From Candidatus Methylomirabilota bacterium (lineage in GTDB: Bacteria; Methylomirabilota; Methylomirabilia; Methylomirabilales; Methylomirabilaceae), in assembly GCA_003105305.1 (NCBI GenBank), contig PQAQ01000213.1:1-17834 (forward strand): DNA of 17,834 nt, written 5' to 3'. The position numbers and the translations under genes are program-made. Positions 1-8,159 of the stretch are shown here, piece by piece. The notes under the pieces were generated by a model. It searched no databases. It saw only the letters and a program-made list of their open reading frames with translations, and had not been told where the DNA came from. Every line of letters begins with the position of its first letter. The first letter of the stretch is position 1.

Positions 1-825
1 CATAGCTGGTCGGCCAATCTGATGGTGTTGATGATGATGATACACATGTTCAGCGTCTACCTCACTCAGGCGTATCGAAAGCCGCGAGAGCTGACGTGGG
101 TGACCGGAATGTTGTTGTTCGGCATTGTACTGTTCTTCGGCTTTAGCGGCTATCTGCTCCCCTGGAATGTGCTGTCGTATTTTGCCACGAAGGTCGGGAC
201 CGAAATCGCCGGGCAATTTCCGCTTATCGGTCCGACGCTGATGCGGCTGCTCCGGGGTGGCGACGAGGTCACGGGCGCGACGGTCTCTCGCTTTTACGGC
301 ATCCACATTGCCATCCTGCCGGCGTTGATGACGGCAATCCTGACGCTCCATCTGCTTCTGGTCCAGAAGCAGGGGATGAGCGTTCCCCCTGCCATAGAGC
401 GAGCCCAGAGGGGACAGCCGATGAAAACGATGCCGTTTGTCCCGAATTTTTTGTTACGAGATCTTTTCGGTTGGTTTGTGACGCTCGGGATTTTGGCTGC
501 TCTGGCTGCGCTGTTGCCATGGGAACTGGGGCAAAAGGCCGATCCCTTCGCGCCTGCGCCTGCCGGCATCCGACCGGAATGGTACTTTGTCTTTATGTTT
601 CAGAGTCTGAAGTACATCCCCGCCAAGATCGGTCCATTTGAAGGCGAGGTGCTTGGGGTACTGGGTTTCAGTCTGGGCGGTCTGTTTCTCGTGCTGCTCC
701 CATTTCTGGACAAGAAGTCGGCCTTGGGAGAACCGAGCCCGCTCTTCCGTTGGATCGGGATCGGTATTATCGCCTACATCGTCGTATTCACCTTCCTTGG
801 ATATGTCGCGCCTGCCGTAAAATGA
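1..825 (+). CDS. Cytochrome b (b6 plus subunit IV fused), 5' end outside window
   Basis: This is the membrane haem-b subunit of a bc1/b6f-type quinol:cytochrome c oxidoreductase. The frame is open to base 1, so roughly the first 80-90 residues lie upstream. Base 1 encodes His in the family motif HSWSANLM, the first haem ligand, and the next ligand His follows 14 residues later in [15 protein letters not shown] and GYLLPW are classic b6 motifs. The second ligand pair lies in FYGIHIAIL and LTLHLLL and is 15 residues apart, the spacing known for cytochrome b6 rather than bc1 cytochrome b (14). The subunit IV half follows in the same chain, with the quinol-site motif RPEWYF near base 571 and three further hydrophobic helices. 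The gene is followed after 7 bases by a nine-haem cytochrome c, so the two are probably one operon and one complex. A Rieske gene would be expected upstream. The family call is firm; the electron acceptor is inferred. Confidence 0.93.
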   Translation, partial: HSWSANLMVLMMMIHMFSVYLTQAYRKPRELTWVTGMLLFGIVLFFGFSGYLLPWNVLSYFATKVGTEIAGQFPLIGPTLMRLLRGGDEVTGATVSRFYGIHIAILPALMTAILTLHLLLVQKQGMSVPPAIERAQRGQPMKTMPFVPNFLLRDLFGWFVTLGILAALAALLPWELGQKADPFAPAPAGIRPEWYFVFMFQSLKYIPAKIGPFEGEVLGVLGFSLGGLFLVLLPFLDKKSALGEPSPLFRWIGIGIIAYIVVFTFLGYVAPAVK

Positions 826-832
826 GGACGCT

Positions 833-2098
833 GTGAGGATCGCTCTGCGCGTGGCCGGCCTTTGCCTTCTTCTCATGGCGGCCGGCGTTATCGCTATCCC
901 CTCCGCCTCGGCTGATGATGCCTGCATCGACTGTCACAAGTCATTGCGGGAGGAGCGTCTCAACCGTCCGGCCTTCAAGATCAAAAACGATTACCATCTT
1001 GCACGGGGATTGAGTTGCCACAACTGCCACGGCGGCGATCCCACCGCGCTCGACAATAAGGCCAAGAGCCACAGTCTCAGCAAGGGGTTTTTGGGTAAGC
1101 CGAAGCGGCAGGCGATTCCGGAGTCATGCGGCAGGTGCCACAGCGATCCAGGCTATATGCGAACGTTCAATCCGTCTATCCGGACCGATCAGGTCAAGGA
1201 ATACTATACGAGTGCCCACGGCAAGAAGCTGCGCGAGGGCGATCAGAGGGTCGCCGTCTGTATCAGTTGTCATGACGTGCATGCCATACGCGCCGTTAAA
1301 GATCAGATGGCCTGGACCTATCCGACTAAGGTTGCCGAGACCTGCGGCGGGTGCCACGGCAGCGCGGAGTATATGAAGCCGTATAAGATCCCTACCGATC
1401 AGTTGGATAAGTATCAGCGAAGCGTTCACTACGAGATGTTGACGAAGCGGGCCGATCTGGCCTCGCCGACCTGCAGTAGCTGCCACGGCAGTCACGGCGC
1501 CGTGCCCCCTGGTGTCGATTCGGTGGCGAATGTCTGCAGCTCCTGCCATGTCGTGAATGCCGAGCTCTTTGCTAAGAGCGCGCACAAATCGGCATTCTCG
1601 GATTTAGGCATGCCCGGCTGCGTGACTTGTCATGGTAATCACGATATCACGAAACCGTCGGACGCCCTGTTGGGAGGGGGAGAAGGCACTCCGTGTGCGA
1701 CGTGTCATGAACCCAACACTGAGCCTATGAAGAAGGCCGCAGAATTGCGAACCATGATCGAGGGCCTTGCGGGCCGAATCGATCAAGCGACAACGGTCCT
1801 CACTAAGGCCGAGCGCGCAGGGATGGAGATCGGCGTCCCACGGTTCGAGCTGATTGCGGCGAAAGAATCGCTGATCAAAGCCAGGGCCGCGACGCATTCG
1901 CTCGACACCGAATCGATCAAGACCGCCACCGACTCGGGGTTAGTCGTTGCACAGAAAAGTCTTGAGAGCGGTCAAGGTCTCCTGGCCGAGGTGCAGTTTC
2001 GCCGAAAAGGGTTGGCGGCCTCCATGCTGATCATTGTCGCGGTCCTGGTCGGCCTCTTCATGAAGATCAGGGAAGTCGATCGGCGGGGGAGGGGCTGA
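833..2098 (+). CDS. Nine-haem membrane-anchored cytochrome c
   Basis: A periplasmic electron-transfer protein, probably the c-type subunit that takes electrons from the adjacent cytochrome b. The GTG start at 833 overlaps no gene but has TGAGGA just upstream, partly inside the cytochrome b stop. Residues 1-27 form a signal peptide ending in SASA. Nine CXXCH motifs are visible, starting near residues 31, 62, 99, 143, 171, 214, 235, 263 and 288; the second reads CHNCH. Motifs such as TSAHGKK, RSVHYEM and KSAHKSAF supply His residues that could be distal ligands. Residues of about 295-390 carry no haem motif and look helical, and a membrane helix at about 395-411 anchors the C-terminus, leaving a short basic tail. 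The same S-x-H ... CXXCH ... CXXCH layout recurs in the large cytochrome at 2729-4966. No named family is claimed beyond multihaem cytochrome c. Confidence 0.9.
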   Translation: MRIALRVAGLCLLLMAAGVIAIPSASADDACIDCHKSLREERLNRPAFKIKNDYHLARGLSCHNCHGGDPTALDNKAKSHSLSKGFLGKPKRQAIPESCGRCHSDPGYMRTFNPSIRTDQVKEYYTSAHGKKLREGDQRVAVCISCHDVHAIRAVKDQMAWTYPTKVAETCGGCHGSAEYMKPYKIPTDQLDKYQRSVHYEMLTKRADLASPTCSSCHGSHGAVPPGVDSVANVCSSCHVVNAELFAKSAHKSAFSDLGMPGCVTCHGNHDITKPSDALLGGGEGTPCATCHEPNTEPMKKAAELRTMIEGLAGRIDQATTVLTKAERAGMEIGVPRFELIAAKESLIKARAATHSLDTESIKTATDSGLVVAQKSLESGQGLLAEVQFRRKGLAASMLIIVAVLVGLFMKIREVDRRGRG

Positions 2099-2114
2099 CA
2101 TCGAACCCGCGGCA

Positions 2115-2143
2115 TTGACACATATGAGCAAAGTGACTATAGT
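2115..2143 (+). promoter_or_regulatory. Sigma-70 promoter for the three-haem cytochrome gene
   Basis: A consensus TTGACA at 2115-2120 is followed after exactly 17 bases by TATAGT at 2138-2143, matching 11 of 12 consensus bases. It lies in the 136-base gap after the nine-haem gene and would start RNA near 2150, about 85 bases ahead of the next start codon. This suggests that the three-haem gene and perhaps the genes after it can be expressed separately from cytochrome b. Confidence 0.7.
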
Positions 2144-2234
2144 GCAGCGAAGGGCGAAACACGGCGACAGGTGCTGCTGCGGAGCTGAGTGAGATACTGA
2201 CGGTTCGAAAAGATCCCCGTACAAAGGAGGAGAG

Positions 2235-2624
2235 ATGGGACTCATGATCCGAAGGGGCGCGGTATTTGCGCTGGCGTGTCTTCTGGTAGTAAGCGTTACA
2301 CCGGCTCGCAGTCTCGCCCAGGCAAAGCCCAAAATTCCACCTCCTTTTGCGTTCGAGCAGAAGACAAAAGATGAACAGGGAAACGCCAGCCCAGGGAAGG
2401 TGACGTTCGATCACAAGGCGCACATTGACAAAGGTCAAAAGTGCCTGAACTGTCACGGTAAGGGCAAGCCTTTCAAGACGAAGATTGGAACCTCCCCGGA
2501 TTTGACTATGAAAGCCTACAATGAAGGAAAGGCGTGCGGCACCTGCCACAACGGGAAGGTTGCGTTCTCAACAAAGGAAATGAGCAATTGTCTGAAGTGC
2601 CATAAGGTACCATCATCGTCGTAG
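2235..2624 (+). CDS. Small three-haem cytochrome (c7-like)
   Basis: A small secreted cytochrome of 129 residues, probably a soluble periplasmic electron carrier between the larger cytochromes on either side. The start is well defined: AAAGGAGG ends five bases before ATG 2235. Residues 1-29 form a signal peptide ending in SLAQA. The mature protein has FDHKAH followed by three CXXCH motifs, CLNCH, CGTCH and CLKCH. The arrangement FDHKxH ... CxNCH ... GKACGTCHNG ... CLKCH is that of the c7-type three-haem domain (cytochrome c3/c7 superfamily), which uses bis-His haems; the two His of FDHKAH fit distal ligands. A consensus promoter lies directly upstream. Its partners are not shown by sequence; the role as a shuttle is inferred from size and context. 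Confidence 0.9.
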   Translation: MGLMIRRGAVFALACLLVVSVTPARSLAQAKPKIPPPFAFEQKTKDEQGNASPGKVTFDHKAHIDKGQKCLNCHGKGKPFKTKIGTSPDLTMKAYNEGKACGTCHNGKVAFSTKEMSNCLKCHKVPSSS

Positions 2625-2728
2625 TTTCGCGCCTGTACGGCACCGGGATATTGCGATTGAGTCGAAACGGGTCATTGTGAGAGGCTGCCCGTTCGCGGTC
2701 GCTGTTGTCATGCAACCTGCCTGGGACC

Positions 2729-4966
2729 GTGGGTAGCGACACCTTATCGCACGTGATAGCCTGGGGCGTAGGCCGCGGAAAGGCGGCTGGCGTCCTTGTT
2801 GTTACCTGGCTGTGCCTGACGATAGCCCCGAACGCCGTTGCGGCCTTCTCGACGCCGTCTTCCATCGCTGAAGAGTGCCTGACCTGCCATACCGATCCCG
2901 ACGTGAAGAAAGAAGCCGGTGGGGGACGATCCGGATCACTGTTCGTCGATCCGGCCGACCTGGCTCAGTCTGCGCACCATACGCTGACATGCGTGAAATG
3001 CCATGCCGACGTCGCGGAATGGCCCCACGCCACAACGCCTCAGCGGGTCCGTTGCCGCGCATGTCACCAGAAACTCCATAACGAGGTTCGCGAGAGCGCT
3101 CATGCCAAGCTTGGCCGTAACGGCCCAAGCGCTAATTGTGTCGCCTGTCACGGGACGCATCGCATACAGAGGATCACTGCCGGTTCCGACGTCGTCTGCG
3201 GCTCGTGCCATAGCCGCCAGGCAAAACAGATGGCGGCCGGCATCCACGCCGCGAGTCGTGAAGAGCCGACACGGAATCTGCCGACCTGCGTAACCTGCCA
3301 TACAGCCCACGCCGTCAGATCTCACCGCGATCCCTCATCGCCCACCTACCGCTCGCACAGTCACGAACTCTGTGCTCGCTGCCATGCCGATCCGAGAGTC
3401 ATCGCCGAAGAACGGATCGCCAGGCCGCGGGTCGTAGAACTCTTCGAGCAGAGTGTCCACGGGCAGGCCATCCTGCAGAAAGGCAATCTCGCGGCTGGCA
3501 CCTGCACCGATTGTCACGACGCCCACGAGATTCGACGGGGCGTCGATCCGGATTCGACGATTTTTAAGGGGAACGTGGCGACAACCTGCGGTCGTTGCCA
3601 CGGCGACGAAGCCGGGCAGTTTCGAGAGAGTGTCCATGGGGAGGCTATCTCGCGCGGAATTTTCGCAGCGCCCACCTGTACCGATTGTCATGGGGAACAC
3701 GGGATCACCGCGACCCGCGCGCCGGGTTCGCGGGTCGCGCCCCTGACGGTGTCCAAGACCTGTGCGGCCTGTCATGAGGCGGCGCCGCTGGTCGAGGAGT
3801 TCGGCCTCGCGCCCCGTCGAGCCGGGACGTTTTTTGAAAGCTTCCACGGACTGGCAGTGAGGGGCGGATCCCCGGTTGTGGCCAACTGCGCAAGTTGCCA
3901 CGGGACCCACAACATCCGGCCTGCCTCCGATCCTCGCTCGACTATCAACCCGGCGAATCTTTCACGCACCTGCGGAGAGTGCCACCCCGGCGCGGGCATT
4001 CAATTGGCCGGCGTCAGGATTCATGTGGCCCCGGGGTTCGGCGAGCACCGGTGGGTGACCTTTATCCGACGGATCTACCTGGTCATGATTGTGGTCGTCA
4101 TCGGTGGGATGAGCCTGCACAACGGGCTCGATTTCCTGGCGCGTCTACGCGAGCGCTGGCGGGCGGAGGAAGGCGAGGTCGGCAGAGTCCCCATACCGTC
4201 AGAGGTCGCGTACCGATTCTTTGAGCGCTTCACGCTTAATGAGCGGATACAGCATGCGGCGCTGTTTGCCACCTTTACGGTCCTTGTCGCCACGGGCTTT
4301 GCCCTGAAGTTTCCCGATGCGTGGTGGGCGCGGCCGCTGATCTGGATCGAAAAGGGATACGCTGTCCGCGCGTGGCTTCATCGGATCGCCGGGGCGCTGC
4401 TGACACTGACGGCGGTGTACCATCTGGGATATCTTTTTGGGACGCCGCGTGGGCGGACGCAGCTTCGATTGATGCGACCGAGGCGGCGGGATGTTCGTGA
4501 TGTGTGGGGTATGGTAGCCTTCAACCTGGGCCTGCGACCCCATCGGCCCCGCTTCCATCGCTTTACCTATGCGGAAAAGCTGGAGTACTGGGCGGTCGTA
4601 TGGGGTGCAGTCGTAATGATTGGCACCGGATTTATCATGTGGTTTCAGACCGATGTGTTGAAGCGCTGGCCGCTTTTGGTGATTGACTTGGCGAGCGTTA
4701 TCCATTATTACGAGGCATGGCTGGCCACGCTTGCTGTCCTGGTCTGGCACTTCTATGGTGTCATTTTCCGACCCGATATTTATCCGATGAGTCGGGTCTG
4801 GCTGACGGGAACGATTTCTGGGGAACAGATGGCTCAGGATCACACCGCCGAATTGGAGGAGCTGCTTGCAACGGAATCTGCGGCAGGCCCGGAGACGATG
4901 GACGACGAGAAGGAGACATCGCGGATGAGTGAAGACATCGGTGCGATAAGAGGAGGTGGCGACTGA
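2729..4966 (+). CDS. Fusion of 13-haem cytochrome c and dihaem cytochrome b domain
   Basis: A large membrane redox protein that probably exchanges electrons between the quinone pool and a periplasmic haem wire. After a signal peptide (hydrophobic VLVVTWLCLTIAP, then AVAA) come 13 CXXCH motifs, from CLTCH near base 2878 to CGECH near 3970, arranged as repeated units with S-x-H-G (QSVHG, ESVHG, ESFHG) before each pair of haem sites. The C-terminal third is a cytochrome b561/FdnI-like domain of about five membrane helices, with candidate haem-b His in NERIQHAA, WLHRIAG, AVYHLGY, SVIHYYEAW and VWHFYG. The cytosolic tail is acidic. The start is uncertain: the frame opens at 2681, TTG 2705, GTG 2729 and GTG 2753 are all possible, and none has a good ribosome binding site. 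The stop overlaps the region of the next gene's start. Separate c and b subunits are common; one fused chain is less so. The direction of electron flow is unknown. Confidence 0.88.
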   Translation: MGSDTLSHVIAWGVGRGKAAGVLVVTWLCLTIAPNAVAAFSTPSSIAEECLTCHTDPDVKKEAGGGRSGSLFVDPADLAQSAHHTLTCVKCHADVAEWPHATTPQRVRCRACHQKLHNEVRESAHAKLGRNGPSANCVACHGTHRIQRITAGSDVVCGSCHSRQAKQMAAGIHAASREEPTRNLPTCVTCHTAHAVRSHRDPSSPTYRSHSHELCARCHADPRVIAEERIARPRVVELFEQSVHGQAILQKGNLAAGTCTDCHDAHEIRRGVDPDSTIFKGNVATTCGRCHGDEAGQFRESVHGEAISRGIFAAPTCTDCHGEHGITATRAPGSRVAPLTVSKTCAACHEAAPLVEEFGLAPRRAGTFFESFHGLAVRGGSPVVANCASCHGTHNIRPASDPRSTINPANLSRTCGECHPGAGIQLAGVRIHVAPGFGEHRWVTFIRRIYLVMIVVVIGGMSLHNGLDFLARLRERWRAEEGEVGRVPIPSEVAYRFFERFTLNERIQHAALFATFTVLVATGFALKFPDAWWARPLIWIEKGYAVRAWLHRIAGALLTLTAVYHLGYLFGTPRGRTQLRLMRPRRRDVRDVWGMVAFNLGLRPHRPRFHRFTYAEKLEYWAVVWGAVVMIGTGFIMWFQTDVLKRWPLLVIDLASVIHYYEAWLATLAVLVWHFYGVIFRPDIYPMSRVWLTGTISGEQMAQDHTAELEELLATESAAGPETMDDEKETSRMSEDIGAIRGGGD

Positions 4967-4973
4967 TCACGCT

Positions 4974-5591
4974 ATGACACACAATAAGGTACACTCGGAT
5001 AAGATCACAGAAGGACAAGGGTCGTCCGGCAAGGCGCGCCTTGTCATCATGTTGAGCAGCACGTTGGCTGTCGGTTTTCTTCTTGGGTACGTGGCCTCGG
5101 CCTTTGTCCCGCTCGTCCCACAGCCGCAATCGTCCGCCACGCCGACGTCGCCCTCGCCCGGTCCCAAGCTCTCGCCTTCGGAGATCGATTCGGCCCTGAA
5201 GGAGGCCCACGCCGCGCTCGAGGCCGGCAATCCCCAGGCGGCTTGGGAGAAATATCACCAGATCCTGATCGCCGATCCCAGCCAGATCGAGGCGCTGACG
5301 CATTTGGGCGTCATCTTAATGGCAAGCAACCGACCGGACGAAGCCATTAAACTGTACGATCGGGCGCTGCGCCTGAACCCGCAGTATGCTCACGCCCTGT
5401 TTGATAAGGGGCAGGCCTTAAAGGAGAAAGGCGATGCGAAGGGGGCGACTGAGGCGTTTCAACGGTTTCTTGCGCTCGTGCCGCCGGACTCGGACGATGC
5501 GAAGCGGGTCAAAGGATGGATCGCCGAACTGGCGCACTCCCCGAAGCCGAAGCCGGCAGACGCCGGGACAAACGGGCGGAAAAATCGCTGA
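4974..5591 (+). CDS. Membrane-anchored TPR protein
   Basis: A 205-residue protein with one N-terminal membrane helix (about residues 22-44, LVIMLSSTLAVGFLLGYV), a Pro/Ser-rich linker and then about three tetratricopeptide repeats, seen as HAALEAGNPQAAWEKYHQIL, HLGVILMASNRPDEAIKLY and DKGQALKEKGDAKGATEAF, each with typical A/G and P spacing. The tail is Lys- and Pro-rich. TPR proteins bind partner proteins; NrfG and CcmI are TPR proteins that help haem attachment, and the position directly after multihaem cytochromes makes a cytochrome maturation or assembly role plausible but unproven. Start: AGGAGG lies at 4951-4956. GTG 4956 overlaps it and is a poor candidate; ATG 4974 is rather far (17 bases) but just past the stop of the upstream gene at 4966, suggesting coupled translation. 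The gene ends 22 bases from the convergent gene at 5614. Confidence 0.85.
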   Translation: MTHNKVHSDKITEGQGSSGKARLVIMLSSTLAVGFLLGYVASAFVPLVPQPQSSATPTSPSPGPKLSPSEIDSALKEAHAALEAGNPQAAWEKYHQILIADPSQIEALTHLGVILMASNRPDEAIKLYDRALRLNPQYAHALFDKGQALKEKGDAKGATEAFQRFLALVPPDSDDAKRVKGWIAELAHSPKPKPADAGTNGRKNR

Positions 5592-5613
5592 TCCGATGTG
5601 CGAAGCCCGGCCT

Positions 5614-6561
5614 TTACGGATGACTGTCCGACGTGGTTCGGTCTATAAGATCGGACGGCGACCTGGAAAGATCGGCAAGAAGGTCGGCATTAAGGGTAAC
5701 CACATCCGTTCCGGGCTCGGCCAAGGCATAGAGCCCGTCCTTGAGACCGGCCGCCTTCTTGAGTAGGAGCCGCTTGACGGTTGCCGCGTCCTTGAGCTCT
5801 ACGACGAGGTCCGGACGCTCCAGGCCGTAGCGCCGCTTGGCGTCCGGACCAGACTCGACAAATGTGCTTATGCGGGCATCCTTGATCGTCCACAACAGCT
5901 TTCCGATGACCGCCGGGTCTGCTCTGGCCTTGGTCGGCGTGGTAATCTCCCATCCCTTTCGATCGGCTCGGCTGACGTTGATAGGTTGTCCCTTGCCGAT
6001 CAGCTCAATCTGGGTGATTGCGTTCGGATCCATGGCGAGAAGAGTTTTATCGCGAAAATCGTCAGGGGTCTTATCCGTGCGGAGCCGCATCATGACGGTG
6101 ACCAGAAAGACGGCCGACCGGTCGGGACGCTTCGCGTAGACCGACCGGCCATTCGGATTCAGGTCGCCCAGAAGAAGAGTCGGCAACATCCGACCGCCCT
6201 TCAGCGTCAGGCTGAGCCGGATGGAAGGATGCTCTAATCCGTAGTCGGCCAGATTGTGTGGCGCCTCCTCGATTCGTCGTTCGTCCTTGGCTTCCAGCAG
6301 TGTATGCAGCAGTGAAGCCACCTCTGTACTGTCGGCTGTCGCGTGGACAGGTTCGGTCAGTCGCCACCCGTCGCCCTCGCGCTTCAGGACGATCAGCGCG
6401 TCGGCCTTCTTGATAGAGACGGTGTCGATGTCTTCTTCTACGGCTTGGAATAATCGGTTGGCATCCGATCCGGATGAGGTGTCCTTCCGCTCCAGGACAT
6501 AGTAGGCCACAATAATGAGCGCCAGCACCAGCGCGAGCAGGCCAAGCGATCGCCACCTCAC
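5614..6561 (-). CDS. DUF4340 membrane-anchored protein of a Gld-type ABC operon
   Basis: A 315-residue protein with one N-terminal membrane helix (LLALVLALIIVAYYVL) and a large extracytoplasmic part with repeated elements such as KREGDGWRLTEP, HNLADYGLEHP, KGWEITTP and RRYGLERPD. The W-x-[IL]-T-x-P followed by YGLE-x-P pattern, present twice, is typical of the DUF4340 family. The likely start is GTG 6561, preceded by GAAGG at an 8-base spacing, whose GTGA overlaps the TGA stop of the GldG-like gene by four bases; an ATG-like start at 6639 would give a long overlap. This is the last gene of the operon. Families with this layout are linked to ABC exporters of unknown cargo. No catalytic motif is visible. 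Confidence 0.87.
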   Translation of the reverse strand: MRWRSLGLLALVLALIIVAYYVLERKDTSSGSDANRLFQAVEEDIDTVSIKKADALIVLKREGDGWRLTEPVHATADSTEVASLLHTLLEAKDERRIEEAPHNLADYGLEHPSIRLSLTLKGGRMLPTLLLGDLNPNGRSVYAKRPDRSAVFLVTVMMRLRTDKTPDDFRDKTLLAMDPNAITQIELIGKGQPINVSRADRKGWEITTPTKARADPAVIGKLLWTIKDARISTFVESGPDAKRRYGLERPDLVVELKDAATVKRLLLKKAAGLKDGLYALAEPGTDVVTLNADLLADLSRSPSDLIDRTTSDSHP

Positions 6562-8156
6562 CGCGAACGCCTTCGGCCGAGGACGACCGACGTCCCGGAA
6601 ATCAGAAACAGGCCGGGCACGACGACGACCAATATCCAAAAGATCATCCGCCCCTGTGTCGCGCTCAGGATAATAGGGGTCGTTGTGGCCTCTTGCGGTC
6701 GGATAGCAATCAGCGCCTCCTCTTCAGCCAGCCAACTGATGCTGTTCAAGAAGAGATCGCGGTTGCCCGAGAAATGGAGAAAATTATTGGCGGCAAAGCC
6801 GGAGGTGCCGTACACGACCAGTCTGGCCGGACCAGGCCGGTTCGATATCTCGCTCGGCTGATCACTCTTCCCTCCGGCATCCCGATCCGCCCCAGCATCC
6901 CCTGTCACCCGTTTCACCTGTGCCGTCGCGACGACGCCCACCGGGACCGGTCCCGGTCGATCCTGCCCTTGCTCAAAGCCGACCTTACCGCGATTCAGCT
7001 CGCCTTTGTTGGTCTCCGCCCAGCTCCCCGGTCCGGTTTCTCCGAGCTTCTGGGCCGTGACCCCTCCCGGCAACGGCTTCGCGACATCGACTGAGCGGGT
7101 AAAGGGAAAGAGGGTGGCGAGGGTAAAATTCTGGGTGATCGCGTGCGGATAGTAAGTCGAGACGATCGGCATCAGATAATCGCCGCCCATGGTGCGAGCG
7201 TACTGATCCACGATGACATCGTCGCCGACCATAATGCCATATCGGCTCACAAACGCTTTGAGGCTCGGCGCCGCATACGGATCAAGCTGAATGAGCAGCG
7301 CGCCGCCTTGCTCGGCAAATGTCTGCAGGGCCTGCAACTCGGATTCGGCCAGATCCCGTTTCGGCCCGCTGATCACGAGTACGGCGGCGTCTTGTGGGAC
7401 CTCGCGTTCGCGCAGGAGCAGTAACTCCTTGACCTGGTAGTTGGCCTTTTCGATCGCCTCTTTTGCCTGTTTGTAGCCGTTGCGCGATCCGTCCTCCAAT
7501 TCATTTTCCCCGTGCCCCTTCAGAAAATAGATTGTCCGCCTCCCTTCGCGTAGCAACTTGAGCAGTCCGTTCGTCAGGTGCTCTTCATCCACCTCAGCGA
7601 TCTTCTCCTCTTTTTCCGGGGTTTCCAGGATCGTGGTACCGTACGTGGTGATGCCGTATCGCTTGGCCCTGCCCGGATTCCTGTCAGGATCGACTACCTC
7701 GTAGCGAAAGTGTGGTGAAAGGTCGGCATACTGGCGCAGTAGATCTTCGGCAGGCCCGCGCTCTGCCTGGTCGACTCGGAAGAATGCCGTCACTTGAACA
7801 TCCTTGGCAAGTCCTCCGACCACCTTCCTGGTCTGGTCGGCAAGGGTGTATCGCTTCCCTGCGGTCAGGTCGAGCCGGGTGTTGTGCTTAGCTGAAATGA
7901 CCTCCACCAAACCGATGATCCCTAGCACCAGTATGGTTGTGAGGGCGACGTTCAGTCCGGTCGTTGTGGAGCGCCGGTTCAGCCAGACCGTAATCTCGTC
8001 GAAGGAACGATACGCTCCAGCCAGAATCAGGATCGCCCCGAGCAGGAGGATGCTTCCCAACCACGCTTTGAGATCGGGACGGATGTTATAGGTGATCCCG
8101 CCTGCAACCAAGAGGAAGAGACCGGTCGTAATGACGAAGCGGGCCAACCTATCCAC
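6558..8156 (-). CDS. gldG: GldG-like ABC transport auxiliary protein
   Basis: A 532-residue membrane protein of the GldG family (ABC-type uncharacterised transport system, PF09822-like). Two or three hydrophobic helices lie at about residues 7-88. LDLTAGKRYTLADQT opens the extracytoplasmic domain, followed by VQVTAFFR, YEVVDPDRNP, YFLKGHGENELED and VLVISGPKRDL, all usual landmarks of this family. A membrane helix near 505-525 closes the chain, with a basic tail. A Gly/Pro-rich stretch at about 385-440 looks like a linker. The start is GTG 8156, three bases after the permease stop. In gliding Bacteroidetes GldA, GldF and GldG form an ABC complex, but homologues are found in many non-gliding bacteria, so motility should not be inferred. 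The symbol marks the family, not a proven role. Confidence 0.88.
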   Translation of the reverse strand: MDRLARFVITTGLFLLVAGGITYNIRPDLKAWLGSILLLGAILILAGAYRSFDEITVWLNRRSTTTGLNVALTTILVLGIIGLVEVISAKHNTRLDLTAGKRYTLADQTRKVVGGLAKDVQVTAFFRVDQAERGPAEDLLRQYADLSPHFRYEVVDPDRNPGRAKRYGITTYGTTILETPEKEEKIAEVDEEHLTNGLLKLLREGRRTIYFLKGHGENELEDGSRNGYKQAKEAIEKANYQVKELLLLREREVPQDAAVLVISGPKRDLAESELQALQTFAEQGGALLIQLDPYAAPSLKAFVSRYGIMVGDDVIVDQYARTMGGDYLMPIVSTYYPHAITQNFTLATLFPFTRSVDVAKPLPGGVTAQKLGETGPGSWAETNKGELNRGKVGFEQGQDRPGPVPVGVVATAQVKRVTGDAGADRDAGGKSDQPSEISNRPGPARLVVYGTSGFAANNFLHFSGNRDLFLNSISWLAEEEALIAIRPQEATTTPIILSATQGRMIFWILVVVVPGLFLISGTSVVLGRRRSR

Positions 8157-8159
8157 CTG

